Of a DNA stretch of 64,000 bases, positions 17,557-28,548 are shown piece by piece (position 1 is the first letter of the stretch; each line of letters begins with the position of its first letter). Below the pieces are notes generated by a model. It was given only the letters and a program-made list of their open reading frames with translations. It did no database searches and was not told the origin of the DNA. Position numbers and translations under genes: made by a program. This stretch comes from Psychrobacter sp. JCM 18902 (lineage in GTDB: Bacteria; Pseudomonadota; Gammaproteobacteria; Pseudomonadales; Moraxellaceae), in contig NZ_CAJHBK010000001.1 in assembly GCF_904846615.1 (NCBI RefSeq), forward strand, positions 62,001 through 126,000, read 5' to 3'.

Positions 17557-20500
17557 CTATAAGTTCGGATTTAACCACTTCTCAGCAGTCTTCATATCCC
17601 AGCCTTTACGCTCAGCATAACTCTCTAACTGGTCGCGGCTTATTTTACCGACGTTGAAGTATTCACTATCAGGATGCGAGTAATAGAATCCGCTGACCGA
17701 TGACGCAGGCCACATCGCATAGCTTTCGGTCAAGGTCGTACCAATCGCCTCTACCGTACCGAGCCAATCAAACAATTTGCCTTTTTCCGTATGCTCAGGA
17801 CAAGCAGGGTAGCCAGGTGCAGGGCGGATGCCGACGTATTTCTCTTTAATCATCTCATCATTGGTGAGTGATTCAGTTGGTTGATAGCCCCAGTATTCTT
17901 TACGGATGAGCTCATGTAAATGCTCGGCAAACGCTTCAGCTAAGCGATCAGACAATGCCTGTACCATGATGGCATTATAGTCATCACCTGCCGCTTTATA
18001 TTGCTCAGCCAGTGCTTCTGTACCGACGATAGAAACGGTAAAGCCGCCCAAGTAATCGGTATGCGTCTCTGATGGCGAGATGAAATCCGCCAAGCTAAAG
18101 TTTGGCTTGCCGCTAGCTTTATCGCTTTGTTGACGTAAGTGCTCGAATTGATATTCTGCTGCGCCGCCTTTAGTAGCATGGTCATAGACAGTAACGGTAT
18201 CGGCACCCGTACGGCGAGCTGGCATAAGTTTAAACACCCCTTTGGCGACGATTAATTTTTCATCAATCATCTTTTGCATCAGCTCATTGGCATTATCGAA
18301 CAAATCGCGTGCCGCTTCGCCCACCACATCATCTTGTAATATCTTTGGATATTTACCGACCAGTCCCCAAGAGATAAAGAATGGTGTCCAGTCGATATAA
18401 GGTAGTAGGTTAGCGATTGGATAGTCATCAAATATCACTTGCCCCAGCTTATTGGGGACTGGTGGCACATAGTTTTCCCAATCATACTGAAAACCAATTT
18501 TGACCGATTCGGCATACGTGACCTTCGCCGCTTTTGGTTGACGCTTGGCAAGGCGTTCACGTACTTTGACATACTCTTCGCGGGTTTCATCGATAAGCGC
18601 TTGACGGTGTTCTTTTGAGAGCAGTTTAGTGACTACACCGACTGAGCGTGAGGCATCTGATACATAGATGACGGCATCATTTTGGTATTGTGGCTCGACT
18701 TTGACCGCTGTATGCGCTTTGGAGGTCGTTGCACCGCCAATCATCAAGGGTAGCGTCATGCCGCGCTCTTGCATTTGTTTGGCGACATAGACCATCTCAT
18801 CGAGACTTGGGGTAATCAGACCTGATAAGCCAATGATATCGACTTCTTCTGCGATAGCGGTATCGAGGATTTTTTCACACGGCACCATGACGCCCAGATC
18901 GACGATATCATAGCCATTACAGCCCAGCACCACGCCGACGATGTTTTTACCGATATCATGGACGTCACCTTTGACCGTTGCCATGAGGATTTTGCCTTTC
19001 TTTTCACCCTCGACTTTTTCTGCTTCGATATACGGATTTAGCCATGCAACGGATTGTTTCATCACGCGAGCTGATTTCACCACTTGTGGTAAGAACATTT
19101 TACCGGCACCAAATAAGTCACCGACGATATTCATCCCGTCCATGAGTGGGCCTTCGATGACTTCTAGCGGCTTGGGGTATTTCTCCCATGCTTCTTTGGT
19201 ATCCGCTTCGATAAAGGTGGTGATGCCTTTGACCAGTGCATGAGCAATGCGTTCTTCTACCGTGCCTTCGCGCCAGCTCATATCAACGGTGCTGTCTTTT
19301 TTCTTGCCACCGTTTTGGTAGTTTTCAGCCACAGTCATCAGACGTTCGGTGGCATCTTGACCGCTCTCACCTTGGTTGCGGTTGAGCATCACATCTTCGA
19401 TAGCGTCACGAGCTTCCTTTGGAATATCATCGTACAGCTCAAGCATGGCAGGGTTGACGATACCCATCGTCAGACCGTTTTGAATCGCATGATAGAGGAA
19501 TACGGAGTTGATGGCTTCACGAATTGGGTTACCACGGAAACTAAACGAGACGTTAGAGACACCACCCGATACCATCGCATTGGGCAAGTTATCGGTAATC
19601 CATTTGGTCGCGTTGATAAAGTCCGCACCGTAGTTGTTGTGCTCAGTGATACCAGTGGCAACGGCAAAAATGTTCGGGTCAAAAATAATGTCTTCTGATG
19701 GGAAACCAACTTCATTGACCAACACATCATAGCTGCGTTGACAAATCTGAATCTTACGCTCGTAAGTATCGGCTTGACCGTCTTCATCAAATGCCATGAC
19801 GATAACGGCGGCACCGTAGCGCATGCAAAGCTTGGCACGCTCAACGAATTCAGTATGACCTTCTTTTAATGAGATAGAGTTGACGACGGACTTGCCTTGG
19901 ATACGCTTAAGGCCTTCTTCGATGATGTCCCATTTAGACGAGTCAATCATCAGCGGTACGCGGCTGATATCAGGTTCACCAGACACCAAGTTGACGAAAT
20001 GAATCATCGCTTGCTTGGAGTCGAGCATGCCTTCGTCCATATTGATATCGACGATTTGCGCGCCGCCTTCGACCTGATCTCGCGCCACATCGAGTGCTTC
20101 GGTATAGGCTTCGGTTTTAATCAAGCGTAAAAACTTTTTAGAGCCAGTAACGTTGGTACGTTCACCGACGTTGACAAACAAGCTATCTGCATTAATAGTA
20201 AATGGCTCAAGACCTGACAAACGGCAGGCAGGTGGGATATCTGGAATGACGCGCGGTGGATAATTTGCCACCATTTTAGCGATTTGGCGGATATGCTCAG
20301 GCGTCGTACCACAACAGCCACCAACGATGTTTAAGATACCCGCTTTGGCAAAACCTTCGAGTAGGGCAGCGGTTTGTTCAGCTGTTTCATCATATTCACC
20401 AAACTCGTTGGGCAGACCTGCGTTCGGATGCGCTGACACATAGGTATTAGCAATGTTCGATAGCGTTTGGATATGCGGACGCAGTGCATCAGCGCCTAAT

Positions 20501-21345
20501 GCGCAGTTAAAGCCAACCGATAATGGCTTGGCATGGCGAATTGAGTTATAAAAGGCTTCAGCGGTTTGACCTGATAGCGTTCGACCTGAGGCATCGGTAA
20601 TCGTTCCCGAAATCATAATTGGTAGCTCAAAACCAATATCATCAAACACGCCTGTGATGGCAAATATCGCTGCCTTGGCATTTAGCGTATCAAATATTGT
20701 TTCGATGAGGATGAGATCAACACCACCTTCTATCAGGCATAAAGTTGCTTCACGGTAATTTAGTACCAATTCGTCAAAGGTAATGTTACGAAAAGCTGGG
20801 TCATTGACGTCAGGTGATAGCGAGCACGTGCGTGAGGTTGGCCCCACGACACCAGCGACAAAACGCGGTTTCTCAGGCGTTTTTGCCGTAAATTCATCCG
20901 CCGCTTGACGGGCAATCTTGGCTGCTGTCTTATTCAGCTCAGGCACTAGATACTGCATATCGTAGTCAGCCATCGACAGACGCGTACCGTTAAAGGTATT
21001 GGTCTCGATGATATCGGCACCAGCTAGCAGATGATCGTGATGAATGTCTTTAATCATGTGCGGCTGTGTCAGTACCAATAAATCATTGTTACCGCGTACG
21101 TCTTGATTGATATCGGCAAAACGCTCACCACGATAATCCGCTTCTTCTAATTTATAGGTCTGAATCTGTGTACCCATCGCCCCATCTAACATCAAGATGC
21201 GTGATGCCATTTGCTCGGTGATACGTGCACGTGCCGTCAGTTGCTGCTCTTTATAAGGAAACACGGCAGGTGGCGTTAAAATAAAGTCATCAGCGGATGA
21301 TGGACTAGAAGTAGGAGCAGATTGAGAAGTCATCGTTTGAGTCAT
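17557..21345 (-). CDS. metH: Cobalamin-dependent methionine synthase
   Basis: This enzyme transfers a methyl group from 5-methyltetrahydrofolate to homocysteine through B12 in the cytoplasm. All four modules are visible. The homocysteine domain has zinc ligands in [12 protein letters not shown] and [11 protein letters not shown] (near 340). The pterin domain has [14 protein letters not shown]. The B12 domain has DVHDIGKN near residue 793, whose His is the cobalt ligand. The C-terminal AdoMet reactivation domain has [15 protein letters not shown]. About 1262 aa are predicted from ATG 21345. An in-frame ATG at 21420 would add 25 low-complexity residues, and neither start has a clear ribosome site. 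No cobalamin riboswitch was recognised upstream. A partial 3'-end copy lies at 16296. Confidence 0.95.
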   Translation of the reverse strand: MTQTMTSQSAPTSSPSSADDFILTPPAVFPYKEQQLTARARITEQMASRILMLDGAMGTQIQTYKLEEADYRGERFADINQDVRGNNDLLVLTQPHMIKDIHHDHLLAGADIIETNTFNGTRLSMADYDMQYLVPELNKTAAKIARQAADEFTAKTPEKPRFVAGVVGPTSRTCSLSPDVNDPAFRNITFDELVLNYREATLCLIEGGVDLILIETIFDTLNAKAAIFAITGVFDDIGFELPIMISGTITDASGRTLSGQTAEAFYNSIRHAKPLSVGFNCALGADALRPHIQTLSNIANTYVSAHPNAGLPNEFGEYDETAEQTAALLEGFAKAGILNIVGGCCGTTPEHIRQIAKMVANYPPRVIPDIPPACRLSGLEPFTINADSLFVNVGERTNVTGSKKFLRLIKTEAYTEALDVARDQVEGGAQIVDINMDEGMLDSKQAMIHFVNLVSGEPDISRVPLMIDSSKWDIIEEGLKRIQGKSVVNSISLKEGHTEFVERAKLCMRYGAAVIVMAFDEDGQADTYERKIQICQRSYDVLVNEVGFPSEDIIFDPNIFAVATGITEHNNYGADFINATKWITDNLPNAMVSGGVSNVSFSFRGNPIREAINSVFLYHAIQNGLTMGIVNPAMLELYDDIPKEARDAIEDVMLNRNQGESGQDATERLMTVAENYQNGGKKKDSTVDMSWREGTVEERIAHALVKGITTFIEADTKEAWEKYPKPLEVIEGPLMDGMNIVGDLFGAGKMFLPQVVKSARVMKQSVAWLNPYIEAEKVEGEKKGKILMATVKGDVHDIGKNIVGVVLGCNGYDIVDLGVMVPCEKILDTAIAEEVDIIGLSGLITPSLDEMVYVAKQMQERGMTLPLMIGGATTSKAHTAVKVEPQYQNDAVIYVSDASRSVGVVTKLLSKEHRQALIDETREEYVKVRERLAKRQPKAAKVTYAESVKIGFQYDWENYVPPVPNKLGQVIFDDYPIANLLPYIDWTPFFISWGLVGKYPKILQDDVVGEAARDLFDNANELMQKMIDEKLIVAKGVFKLMPARRTGADTVTVYDHATKGGAAEYQFEHLRQQSDKASGKPNFSLADFISPSETHTDYLGGFTVSIVGTEALAEQYKAAGDDYNAIMVQALSDRLAEAFAEHLHELIRKEYWGYQPTESLTNDEMIKEKYVGIRPAPGYPACPEHTEKGKLFDWLGTVEAIGTTLTESYAMWPASSVSGFYYSHPDSEYFNVGKISRDQLESYAERKGWDMKTAEKWLNPNL

Positions 21346-21420
21346 AGGAGCGCTGCTTATATCGTCAATGTTATAAAAGGGGAAGTAATAAGAATAAGAA
21401 TAATAAATAGCGTGCAACAT

Positions 21421-21911
21421 TCATAAAAGGCGTGGGCAAATCCGCATTATTCTAGCATGAAAATCATACCTCACGTGGGACAGTACTTATTCCTCTTTGG
21501 CAATATGCTAGACAAAAAATCTGCCTGTTGATTGAGTGAGCATGATGTTCAAAGTTTATGCCATTAAGCGATTAGGAACAAATGAATATCATTTCGCTTA
21601 AAGATTACATAAAGCTTTGTTTCTGCAAATGAAAGCACAACGATTGTGCTTAAAAGTCAGACAGAGTTTACACCTGTACTACAAAAAGTTGCGTAAAGAG
21701 GAATTGATAAAGCTTGGTTATATGTTAATTTAATTTCAGAAGGATTGGCGTTTCATAAGCAATACTTACTAGTAAATGTTAATAGTTGTATTAGTGACAT
21801 CTAACATTTACCACTATTATTAGCGCTAGTATTTGCTATAAGGGAAGACGATCTAATCTGCAAGACAGTTATAGAACAGTCAATAAATACTCAATCATTA
21901 AGGATAATGTT
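21421..21911. other. Divergent intergenic region between metH and fasciclin genes
   Basis: This is an AT-rich spacer of about 490 bp between divergently transcribed genes, presumably holding both promoters. No ORF, RNA gene or recognisable riboswitch was seen. Confidence 0.4.
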
Positions 21912-22466
21912 ATGAAGCTTACTAAAATTGCTACCATTGGTACATTAGCACTCTCAATCGCTGGTTTAAGTGCTTGTAATAATATGATGCCAAGCAAAAG
22001 CGCAGCCATGAAAGCGCCTATGCACAGTCAATCTATGGCAAAAATGAACGTGGTACAAGTTGCCCAAAGTAATCCTGACTTCTCGCTACTGGTCGAAGCC
22101 GTCGTAGCGGCAGATTTGGCGGGTGCTTTGTCTAACCCGAATGCAAACTATACAATATTTGCGCCGACCAATGCCGCATTTGTACAAGTCCTGCAAGAAA
22201 CAGGCATGAGCAAAGCACAACTATTTGCCAACAAGCCACTATTGACTAAAATTTTAGGCTATCACGTGATTAATGGTGCTGCGCCAGTATATGCGAAAGA
22301 CGTTAAACCGGGCAATATTACTATGTTCAGTAAAGATACTCTGATGGTCACCAATCAGGGCAAATTGATGGATGAAAATGGTCGTACTACCAATATCATA
22401 AAAACCGATATTGCTGCTAATAATGGCGTAGTACATGTTATTGATAGAGTATTACTGCCCAAATAA
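21912..22466 (+). CDS. Fasciclin (FAS1) domain lipoprotein
   Basis: This 184-aa envelope lipoprotein has a signal peptide and lipobox LSAC (Cys about 22), followed by one FAS1 domain (about residues 45-184). The FAS1 H1 motif is YTIFAPTNAAF, the YH motif is YHVINGA, and the end is NGVVHVIDRVLLP. FAS1 domains mediate adhesion or protein interaction; no catalytic role is expected. TAAGGAT upstream supports the start. It is first of three consecutive FAS1 genes on this strand. Confidence 0.9.
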   Translation: MKLTKIATIGTLALSIAGLSACNNMMPSKSAAMKAPMHSQSMAKMNVVQVAQSNPDFSLLVEAVVAADLAGALSNPNANYTIFAPTNAAFVQVLQETGMSKAQLFANKPLLTKILGYHVINGAAPVYAKDVKPGNITMFSKDTLMVTNQGKLMDENGRTTNIIKTDIAANNGVVHVIDRVLLPK

Positions 22467-22807
22467 GATTGATTTCAAAATTACAGTTAAAGAATTATAT
22501 CCCTATTACTTTGTATGATGAAGCTGGTATGAGTACCAGCTACCGTCTTTGATGACATGATTGTTAAATACACGCTATTTTAATTGCCAACTGTCTTAGA
22601 TGAAGCTCCTTTAGATGACACTGCTGGCATTTAGAATGTTTGAGATATTTTTAAGCGTGTCATCATTATTGTTTAACACTACGACAATAAACGACAGTCA
22701 TCTTTGTTTCTTGTTGAAAGCTTTGATCATTTAACAATTTCAATCATTCGACGGATGCTACTGAAAAAGTAGATGGTTCATCTGAACTCATACATAAGGA
22801 TATACTC
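22467..22807. other. Spacer between first and second fasciclin genes
   Basis: This spacer of about 340 bp contains one perfect hairpin: AGCTGGTA (22522-22529) pairs with TACCAGCT (22534-22541) across a 4-nt loop, without a strong T run. It may end the first fasciclin transcript. Nothing else was recognised. Confidence 0.45.
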
Positions 22808-23758
22808 ATGCTAAAAAGAACCCTATTATCTCTGGCGCTTGCCATGACCGTTTTGCCGCTAGCCGCTTGTAATGACGACGACAATGATTTTTCAGTTGTT
22901 GTAGAAGCGCCAACACAAAATATTGCAGAAATTGCTGCTGAAAATAAAGATTTAACCATTCTTAACGCTGCGCTAAAGGCATCTGGACTTGATAAAGTTT
23001 TGATGTCATCAGAGGACGAATTTACTGTATTTGCACCTACTGATGCTGCATTTGCTGAATTATTGGAAGAGCTTGATGTGACATCAGAAGAGTTATTGGC
23101 TGACAAAGAGCTATTAACCATGGTCTTAACTTATCATGTTATCCCCAATATGACAGTCAAAGCTGCTGACATTCCTTATGGCGACAGTATCGAAACAGTC
23201 AATGGTCAAGCGTTCTCTATTAGTGATGCCAATGTCATTATGGATGCAAGTGGGGATACCTCTAAAATTATCAAAACAGATGTATTGGCCACTAATGGCG
23301 TCATTCACCTCATTGACGATGTATTGCTACCTACTGACAAGTCTATAGTCGATCTAGCCGTTGCCACAAAGGATCTCAGTATCCTCAAAGAAGCGGTGGT
23401 AGCAGCAGGATTGGCTGACGCCTTGGCTGATGAAGATGCTGATCTTACCGTTTTTGCACCAAACAATGCCGCTTTTGCTAAATTATTAGCTGAACTTGAT
23501 ATAAGTAAAGAACAGCTATTACAAGATAAGCCGCTGTTGACGAAAGTGCTCACCTATCATGTGATTGAAGACGACCGCGTCTTTGCCTCTGAAATTATGG
23601 CAGGCAGTCAAGAGATGCTGGAAGGCAGCAGCATCACATTTGACGATAAAAAACAAATTACCGATGGGAGAAATCGTACCTCTAATATCGTGACCGCGAA
23701 TATACAAGCGAACAATGGAGTTGTACACGTGATCGATACAGTGTTGCTACCTAAGTAA
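22808..23758 (+). CDS. Two-domain fasciclin (FAS1) lipoprotein
   Basis: This 316-aa lipoprotein has signal peptide MLKRTLLSLALAMTVLPLAA then Cys (lipobox LAAC). Two FAS1 domains follow: residues about 36-175 (FTVFAPTDAAF, YHVIPN, NGVIHLIDDVLLP) and about 180-316 (LTVFAPNNAAF, YHVIED, NGVVHVIDTVLLP). The domains are similar to each other, consistent with internal duplication. It has the strong AAGGATAT ribosome site used by its neighbours. The likely role is adhesion or envelope interaction at the outer membrane. Confidence 0.9.
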   Translation: MLKRTLLSLALAMTVLPLAACNDDDNDFSVVVEAPTQNIAEIAAENKDLTILNAALKASGLDKVLMSSEDEFTVFAPTDAAFAELLEELDVTSEELLADKELLTMVLTYHVIPNMTVKAADIPYGDSIETVNGQAFSISDANVIMDASGDTSKIIKTDVLATNGVIHLIDDVLLPTDKSIVDLAVATKDLSILKEAVVAAGLADALADEDADLTVFAPNNAAFAKLLAELDISKEQLLQDKPLLTKVLTYHVIEDDRVFASEIMAGSQEMLEGSSITFDDKKQITDGRNRTSNIVTANIQANNGVVHVIDTVLLPK

Positions 23759-23941
23759 GCATTAATCCGAAATTAATCAGTTAAAATTATAGTTATTGGT
23801 ATAGCAGAGGCGACATTATTACTATTGTTTAGTTGCTATCATTTGCAACAGATAAGTGGTTCGCTGTTATATACATTAACTGGGTTAAGTTATTTGTCAA
23901 ACAATTCACTTAACAGACCATCCCTTTATAAGGAAATACTT

Positions 23942-24547
23942 ATGTTGAAGAAAAACTTACTTTCTATTGCTGTCGTTACAGCTGCTATGTCATTAGCCGC
24001 TTGTAATGATAAAGAAGCAGTTACTGATCCTGTTGAGCCTGAAGTGACTACTGAAGAAGTGGTTGTAGAGCCCGTTGCCGAAGTTGAGCCAATGACTGAA
24101 GCCGATCCAATGGCCGATACTGCTGCGACGCAAAGTATTGCTGAAATAGCCGCTGGCAACGAAAATCTAACGATTCTAACGGCTGCATTACAAGCTGCTG
24201 GCTTAGATACAATGATGATGGATGCAGGGACCTATACGGTATTTGCACCAACTGATGATGCATTTGCTCCTGTGTTAGAGAAGCTAGGCGTTACTAAAGA
24301 AGAGCTATTAGCCGATACAGATCTACTGAAAAAAGTACTTCCATATCACGTAGTGCCTATGGTTGTTATGGCAGCTGACATTCCTTATGGTACTGATGTT
24401 GCTACTGTAAATGGTGCTACTATCAATATTAGCGATGCTAATGTCATCACTGATGCGACTGGTAACACGGCTAATATTACTGGTACAGATATCATGGCAA
24501 CGAACGGTGTGGTTCACACTATCGATGCAGTATTGATGCCTGAGTAA
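23942..24547 (+). CDS. Fasciclin (FAS1) domain lipoprotein with acidic linker
   Basis: This 201-aa lipoprotein has signal peptide with lipobox LAAC, then an acidic Glu/Val/Pro spacer (residues about 24-60, repeats of E-P-V/E-V-E), then one FAS1 domain (YTVFAPTDDAF, YHVVPM, NGVVHTIDAVLMP). The start at 23942 is chosen for its AAGGAAAT site and because the signal peptide begins there; the frame is open 39 codons further upstream. It is the last of the fasciclin trio and is followed by a terminator. Confidence 0.88.
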   Translation: MLKKNLLSIAVVTAAMSLAACNDKEAVTDPVEPEVTTEEVVVEPVAEVEPMTEADPMADTAATQSIAEIAAGNENLTILTAALQAAGLDTMMMDAGTYTVFAPTDDAFAPVLEKLGVTKEELLADTDLLKKVLPYHVVPMVVMAADIPYGTDVATVNGATINISDANVITDATGNTANITGTDIMATNGVVHTIDAVLMPE

Positions 24548-24606
24548 GTTGTTTTGATAGTCTCTTTATTTATGATTAATTAATTATTTAAATAATGACG
24601 TCGAAG

Positions 24607-24634
24607 AAGCCTAGCTATTGAGCTGGGCTTTTTT
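24607..24634 (+). terminator. Terminator after fasciclin cluster
   Basis: AAGCCTAGCT (24607-24616) pairs with AGCTGGGCTT (24621-24630) across a 4-nt loop, followed by TTTT. Confidence 0.8.
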
Positions 24635-24820
24635 GCGTTTGGGAGATACCTAATGTTTACCATAGCATTGATATAAGTCAGTCGCATGAAAACGGTTCAA
24701 TGTAGTGGAGAGTAAGATAAATGAGCCTCTCATTGGTTCACACTAATGCAAGTTTAAAGAGTAATGATGACTTATGTAAGATATCTATTGAAGGCTTATG
24801 AATGCAAAGGTTTGAAACAG

Positions 24821-24850
24821 AAAAGCCCGAAACGACTGTTTCGGGCTTTT
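24821..24850. terminator. Bidirectional terminator between fasciclin genes and agcS
   Basis: A perfect 13-bp stem, AAAAGCCCGAAAC (24821-24833) with GTTTCGGGCTTTT (24838-24850), has loop GACT and A/T runs on both sides. It can end transcription from either side and is the likely terminator of the minus-strand symporter gene. Confidence 0.88.
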
Positions 24851-24906
24851 GCTTTGGAAGTTTGAATAACAATTATGTTAAAGAATAATAGCTACGTTAT
24901 AGAATA

Positions 24907-26454
24907 TTACTTATGCTCTTTGCGTAGTGGATCTGCTGCCATTCTTTGTTGCTCTTTTAGATGACGCTCTTCCCAATAAGGGGCGTTTTTGATGCCGAAT
25001 TTTGCAGGATCAAAACTGTAGCGCTCAACACCTGCTTTACGCTGTGCTTCATAGTCTTTTAGCATAGTAAGTGTTGGACGAGCCACAATGAAGATGACCA
25101 AAATACCAACGATGTTCAACCAAGCCATAAGCCCAACACCAATATCACCAATAGCCCAAATGTAGCCAGCTGAGTTTAGGCCGCCGTAAGCAACCATCAC
25201 CATGATTAAGATTTTGACTAAGAATAGACCAGTCTTGTTGGCACTGCGACCGACAAAGCGCGTTAGATAAGCAACGTTCACTTCAGCGATGTAGTAGTAA
25301 GCCAAGATAGTGGTAAAGGCAAAGAAGAAGACAGCAATAGCGATAAAGGTGTTACCAAAACCACCATAAACAGATTCCATCGCCATTTGCGTGAATGCAG
25401 GGGCGTTGATTTCAGTGGTAGCAGCGACGTTCTGTACGATGAACTGACCGTCTGGTAACGTTCCTTGAATGTTGTAAGTACCCATGGTTAGGATCATGAA
25501 GGCAGTAGCAGAACATACTAATAGGGTATCGACATATACTGAGAATGCCTGAACTAAACCCTGCTGTGATGGATGCTCAACTTCAGCAGCAGCAGCAGCA
25601 TGAGGACCTGTACCTTGACCTGCTTCATTTGAGTAAATACCACGTTTTACACCCCAACCAATCGCTGCACCAAAACCTGCTTGAGCAGTAAATGCGTCGC
25701 TAACGATTAGACCGAATACTTGTGGAATCATATCAAAGTTGGTAAACATGATGATCAGTGCAAGAACGATATAGCCCAATGCCATAAAAGGAACGGCATA
25801 CTCGGTAAACGTTGCGATACGCTTGATACCACCAAAAATGATAATACCTAATACCACAAGGATAATGGCTAAGGCTACTAGACGCATTGAGCCAACTTCT
25901 AAGGCGCCAATGCTCATAACAGACCCTTCGCCCATTACCTGTGCGAAAGCATTGATAACGCCGTTTGCCTGTACACCTGGTAAAAATATACCACAAGCGA
26001 GGATAGATGAGATTGCAAAGAGGATGCCATACCATTTTTGGCCAAGTGCGCGTTCAAAATAGTAAGCTGGGCCACCGCGATATTCGCCAGTGATGACATC
26101 TTTTTCTTTATAAATCTGTGCGAGCGTAGACTCAACATAAGCAGTAGATGCGCCTAAGAAGGCCACGACCCACATCCAAAATACGGCACCTGGGCCACCG
26201 AAGCCGATAGCCGCAGCTACCCCAGCGATGTTACCCATACCCACGCGTCCTGCGAGTGATACGGCAAGTGCCTGAAATGATGAAATACCTTGATCACTAG
26301 ATTTACCAGTAAAAAGTAACTTGATCATTTCACCGAACAGACGCACTTGTACGAAGCGCGTCATAATGGAATAAAATAGGCCCGCGCCCAAGCAAAGATA
26401 GATCAGTGCGGGGCTCCAGATAATTCCGTTTACTAAGTTAACTAAACCTTCCAT
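24907..26454 (-). CDS. Alanine/glycine:cation symporter (AGCS family)
   Basis: This inner-membrane sodium- or proton-coupled amino-acid carrier has 515 aa and about 10-11 hydrophobic helices. The family stretch GRVGMGNIAGVAAAIGFGGPGA (about residues 69-90) is clear, as is the EAGQGTGPHAAAAAEV segment near 275-290. The hydrophilic C-terminal tail is typical. AGGA lies 8-10 bp before the ATG. Alanine or glycine is the usual substrate of the family; specificity is not readable from sequence. It stands alone, with a long spacer upstream. Confidence 0.9.
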   Translation of the reverse strand: MEGLVNLVNGIIWSPALIYLCLGAGLFYSIMTRFVQVRLFGEMIKLLFTGKSSDQGISSFQALAVSLAGRVGMGNIAGVAAAIGFGGPGAVFWMWVVAFLGASTAYVESTLAQIYKEKDVITGEYRGGPAYYFERALGQKWYGILFAISSILACGIFLPGVQANGVINAFAQVMGEGSVMSIGALEVGSMRLVALAIILVVLGIIIFGGIKRIATFTEYAVPFMALGYIVLALIIMFTNFDMIPQVFGLIVSDAFTAQAGFGAAIGWGVKRGIYSNEAGQGTGPHAAAAAEVEHPSQQGLVQAFSVYVDTLLVCSATAFMILTMGTYNIQGTLPDGQFIVQNVAATTEINAPAFTQMAMESVYGGFGNTFIAIAVFFFAFTTILAYYYIAEVNVAYLTRFVGRSANKTGLFLVKILIMVMVAYGGLNSAGYIWAIGDIGVGLMAWLNIVGILVIFIVARPTLTMLKDYEAQRKAGVERYSFDPAKFGIKNAPYWEERHLKEQQRMAADPLRKEHK

Positions 26455-27651
26455 ATGTATATTCCTAGTACTGTCTCAAAGTGGCTCTGTATGCTAGGAG
26501 TAAGCTAACTGCTTAACTTACTTATTTAAGTTAAGCAGTTAAATTATCTACATCGACTCATGTATATCCGTTAAGTCTCATACGCGCTTAGCCACTAAGA
26601 ATGGACTGTAGTTGTCTGTCGTTATCCGCTTGGTTTATCAGTAATATTGACAGTTTGCTTATGCTTATTACCGATGATATGTGTATCAGCATAGTTGCAA
26701 GGCGTAAGCTGTCTCAATTACTGCGACATTTATCTTATCAATTAATATCTGAGATGAATGTTCAGTAGACCGGTGGATAAAACAGGCGGTTATAATATTA
26801 AATACTTATCATGCCGATAGCATTCAACTTTTTGTGAGCGGTATCGATTGACTACAGGGTTGGTGTGGCTGATTGAAACTATTAAGCGAATCTCTAATAA
26901 CTGAGTAATATTTTACATAGAAATCAACAACTCACTAATACTAATCAAGCCATAAGTCCACTACCAAATGTATTCAAACCGTACGGCTACGTAACTGCAA
27001 TTTGCCATATTTTTGTAGTAATTACTAGAATTTTCTTTGTACAGAAGCATATATATTCATATTGAGTCAGGAAGATATGACTACAAATAACGATAAAATA
27101 TCGCATGTTTTGACCGTTGTTAGATGTCGAATCAATAGATAAAGCCACATCGACTACACAAAAACAGAGCGGTCATTCATCGCTTATCTGTCACTCCTCT
27201 ATACTGGACAAGGTATGGAGTAAAGATAATGCCAGTGGTTCGATGATATTTGTGAGGTAGATGTTATCAATGACAGGTAATAAAAACGAGCAATAGTCAT
27301 GGGATAGCAGTGTGGTTTTGCGGTTGTGTTTTGGTAACGGCTAATTGTAAAAATACCGAGATAGCGCCATCATTGTGTAAGATATCTTATCCTATAGGTT
27401 CGTTTCGTTGATAAGACGAGACTCTAGTAGAGCGGCATACGATTGCTATCGTACTCATTAACTGCTGTTTTTATGTTTAGTGTGGCTTTAATATAAGTGA
27501 TGTGCCTTTAATTATAAAAAATATACGGCTCTAATACTTAAATAGACATACATTTGCATGACCTCATGTATCAGCTTCAAAATACAAGCTTTAAAAAATT
27601 ATTAAAAAAGTGTTACTGGTTATTTATTATTTACCATTATTAGGAGAAACA
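26455..27651. other. Long non-coding spacer (about 1.2 kb)
   Basis: No ORF of 60 codons or more and no recognised small gene was found on either strand. It contains a 15-bp inverted repeat near the symporter start (listed separately). The rest is AT-rich and featureless by eye. It holds the divergent promoters of agcS and lemA and could hide an sRNA or decayed gene. Confidence 0.4.
26506..26541. promoter_or_regulatory. 15-bp inverted repeat in the symporter 5' region
   Basis: TAACTGCTTAACTTA (26506-26520) is followed after 6 nt by its exact complement (26527-26541). It sits about 52 bp upstream of the agcS start codon, so it may be a 5'-UTR hairpin or an operator. It has no T run for termination. 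Confidence 0.5.
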
Positions 27652-28287
27652 ATGATGACGCGTCAATCAATTGTAAAACCCATATTGCTCGCAGCCGTGT
27701 TAGCGACGTCTACCGTTGGTCTAAGCGGTTGTGGCTACAACAACCTGCAAGCTCAAGATGAGCAAGTTACCGCGTCGTGGTCAGAAGTGGTGAACCAATA
27801 TCAACGCCGCGCTGATTTGGTACCAAACTTAGTCAAAGTCGTGCAGCAGTACGCTGAGCAAGAACAAGAAGTGTTTACTCAAGTAGCTGAGGCACGCTCT
27901 CGTGCTGGTAGCATTACTGTGACGCCAGAAGTACTGAATGATCCAGAAGCGATGGAGCGTTATGCAGCTGCACAGGAACAGATGACAGGTGCATTATCAC
28001 GTTTGATGGCTGTCTCTGAACGTTATCCTGAGCTAAAGTCAGATGCTTTGTTCCAAGACTTACAAGTCCAGCTCGAAGGCACTGAAAACCGTATTGCCGT
28101 TGCTCGTAACCGTTATATTCAAGAAGTGCAAAGCTATAATACAACGGTGCGCCAGTTCCCAACCAACATTACAGCAAAAGTATTTGGTATGAATGCCAAG
28201 CCAAACTTTAGCGTGGCGAATGAAGACGCTATTTCAACCGCACCAAGTGTTGACTTCGGTGATGATAAGTCAGCGACAGCTGAGTAG
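27652..28287 (+). CDS. lemA: LemA family lipoprotein
   Basis: This 211-aa protein has signal peptide with lipobox LSGC (Cys about 26), then the LemA helical core (SWSEVVNQYQRRADLVPNLV near 41-60; ENRIAVARNRYIQEVQSYN near 146-164; FPTNITAKVFGM). LemA proteins are membrane-tethered helical proteins of unknown function, often encoded beside TPM-domain proteins, as here. The start at 27652 has AGGAG at 27642-27646. It is first in a lemA-TPM-TPM series. Confidence 0.9.
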   Translation: MMTRQSIVKPILLAAVLATSTVGLSGCGYNNLQAQDEQVTASWSEVVNQYQRRADLVPNLVKVVQQYAEQEQEVFTQVAEARSRAGSITVTPEVLNDPEAMERYAAAQEQMTGALSRLMAVSERYPELKSDALFQDLQVQLEGTENRIAVARNRYIQEVQSYNTTVRQFPTNITAKVFGMNAKPNFSVANEDAISTAPSVDFGDDKSATAE

Positions 28288-28307
28288 TGGTGATTAAATA
28301 GAGATGA

Positions 28308-28338
28308 AAACAGAGCGGGATTTGTCGCTCTGTTTGTT
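28308..28338 (+). terminator. Hairpin after lemA
   Basis: AAACAGAGCG (28308-28317) pairs with CGCTCTGTTT (28326-28335), with following T's. It probably terminates or attenuates lemA transcription before the TPM genes. Confidence 0.75.
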
Positions 28339-28548
28339 TACATTTTTATCGTTTAGCTTAGTTAGCCACTAGTTTGCTTAGCCACATTTTTAAAGGTATT
28401 GATGGATATAAATGCCTATTAAATGAATATCAAATCCAAAAAGTACGATTAGCTATGTCAAATTTGGTTTCTTTGCTATGCTAATTTTTGTGAATGGTAT
28501 CACGTAGATTCACTCAGTACAGATGTCACTTGAGGTGGTATAGATTAG

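Noticed and set aside
19240..19698. 152-codon plus-strand frame inside metH
   Set aside because: It is antisense to the highly conserved B12/pterin region of metH and has no independent support.
21346..21420. Extended metH N-terminus starting at 21420
   Set aside because: The extra 25 residues are Tyr/Ser-rich and unlike MetH; however neither start has a good ribosome site, so this is a preference and not a proof.
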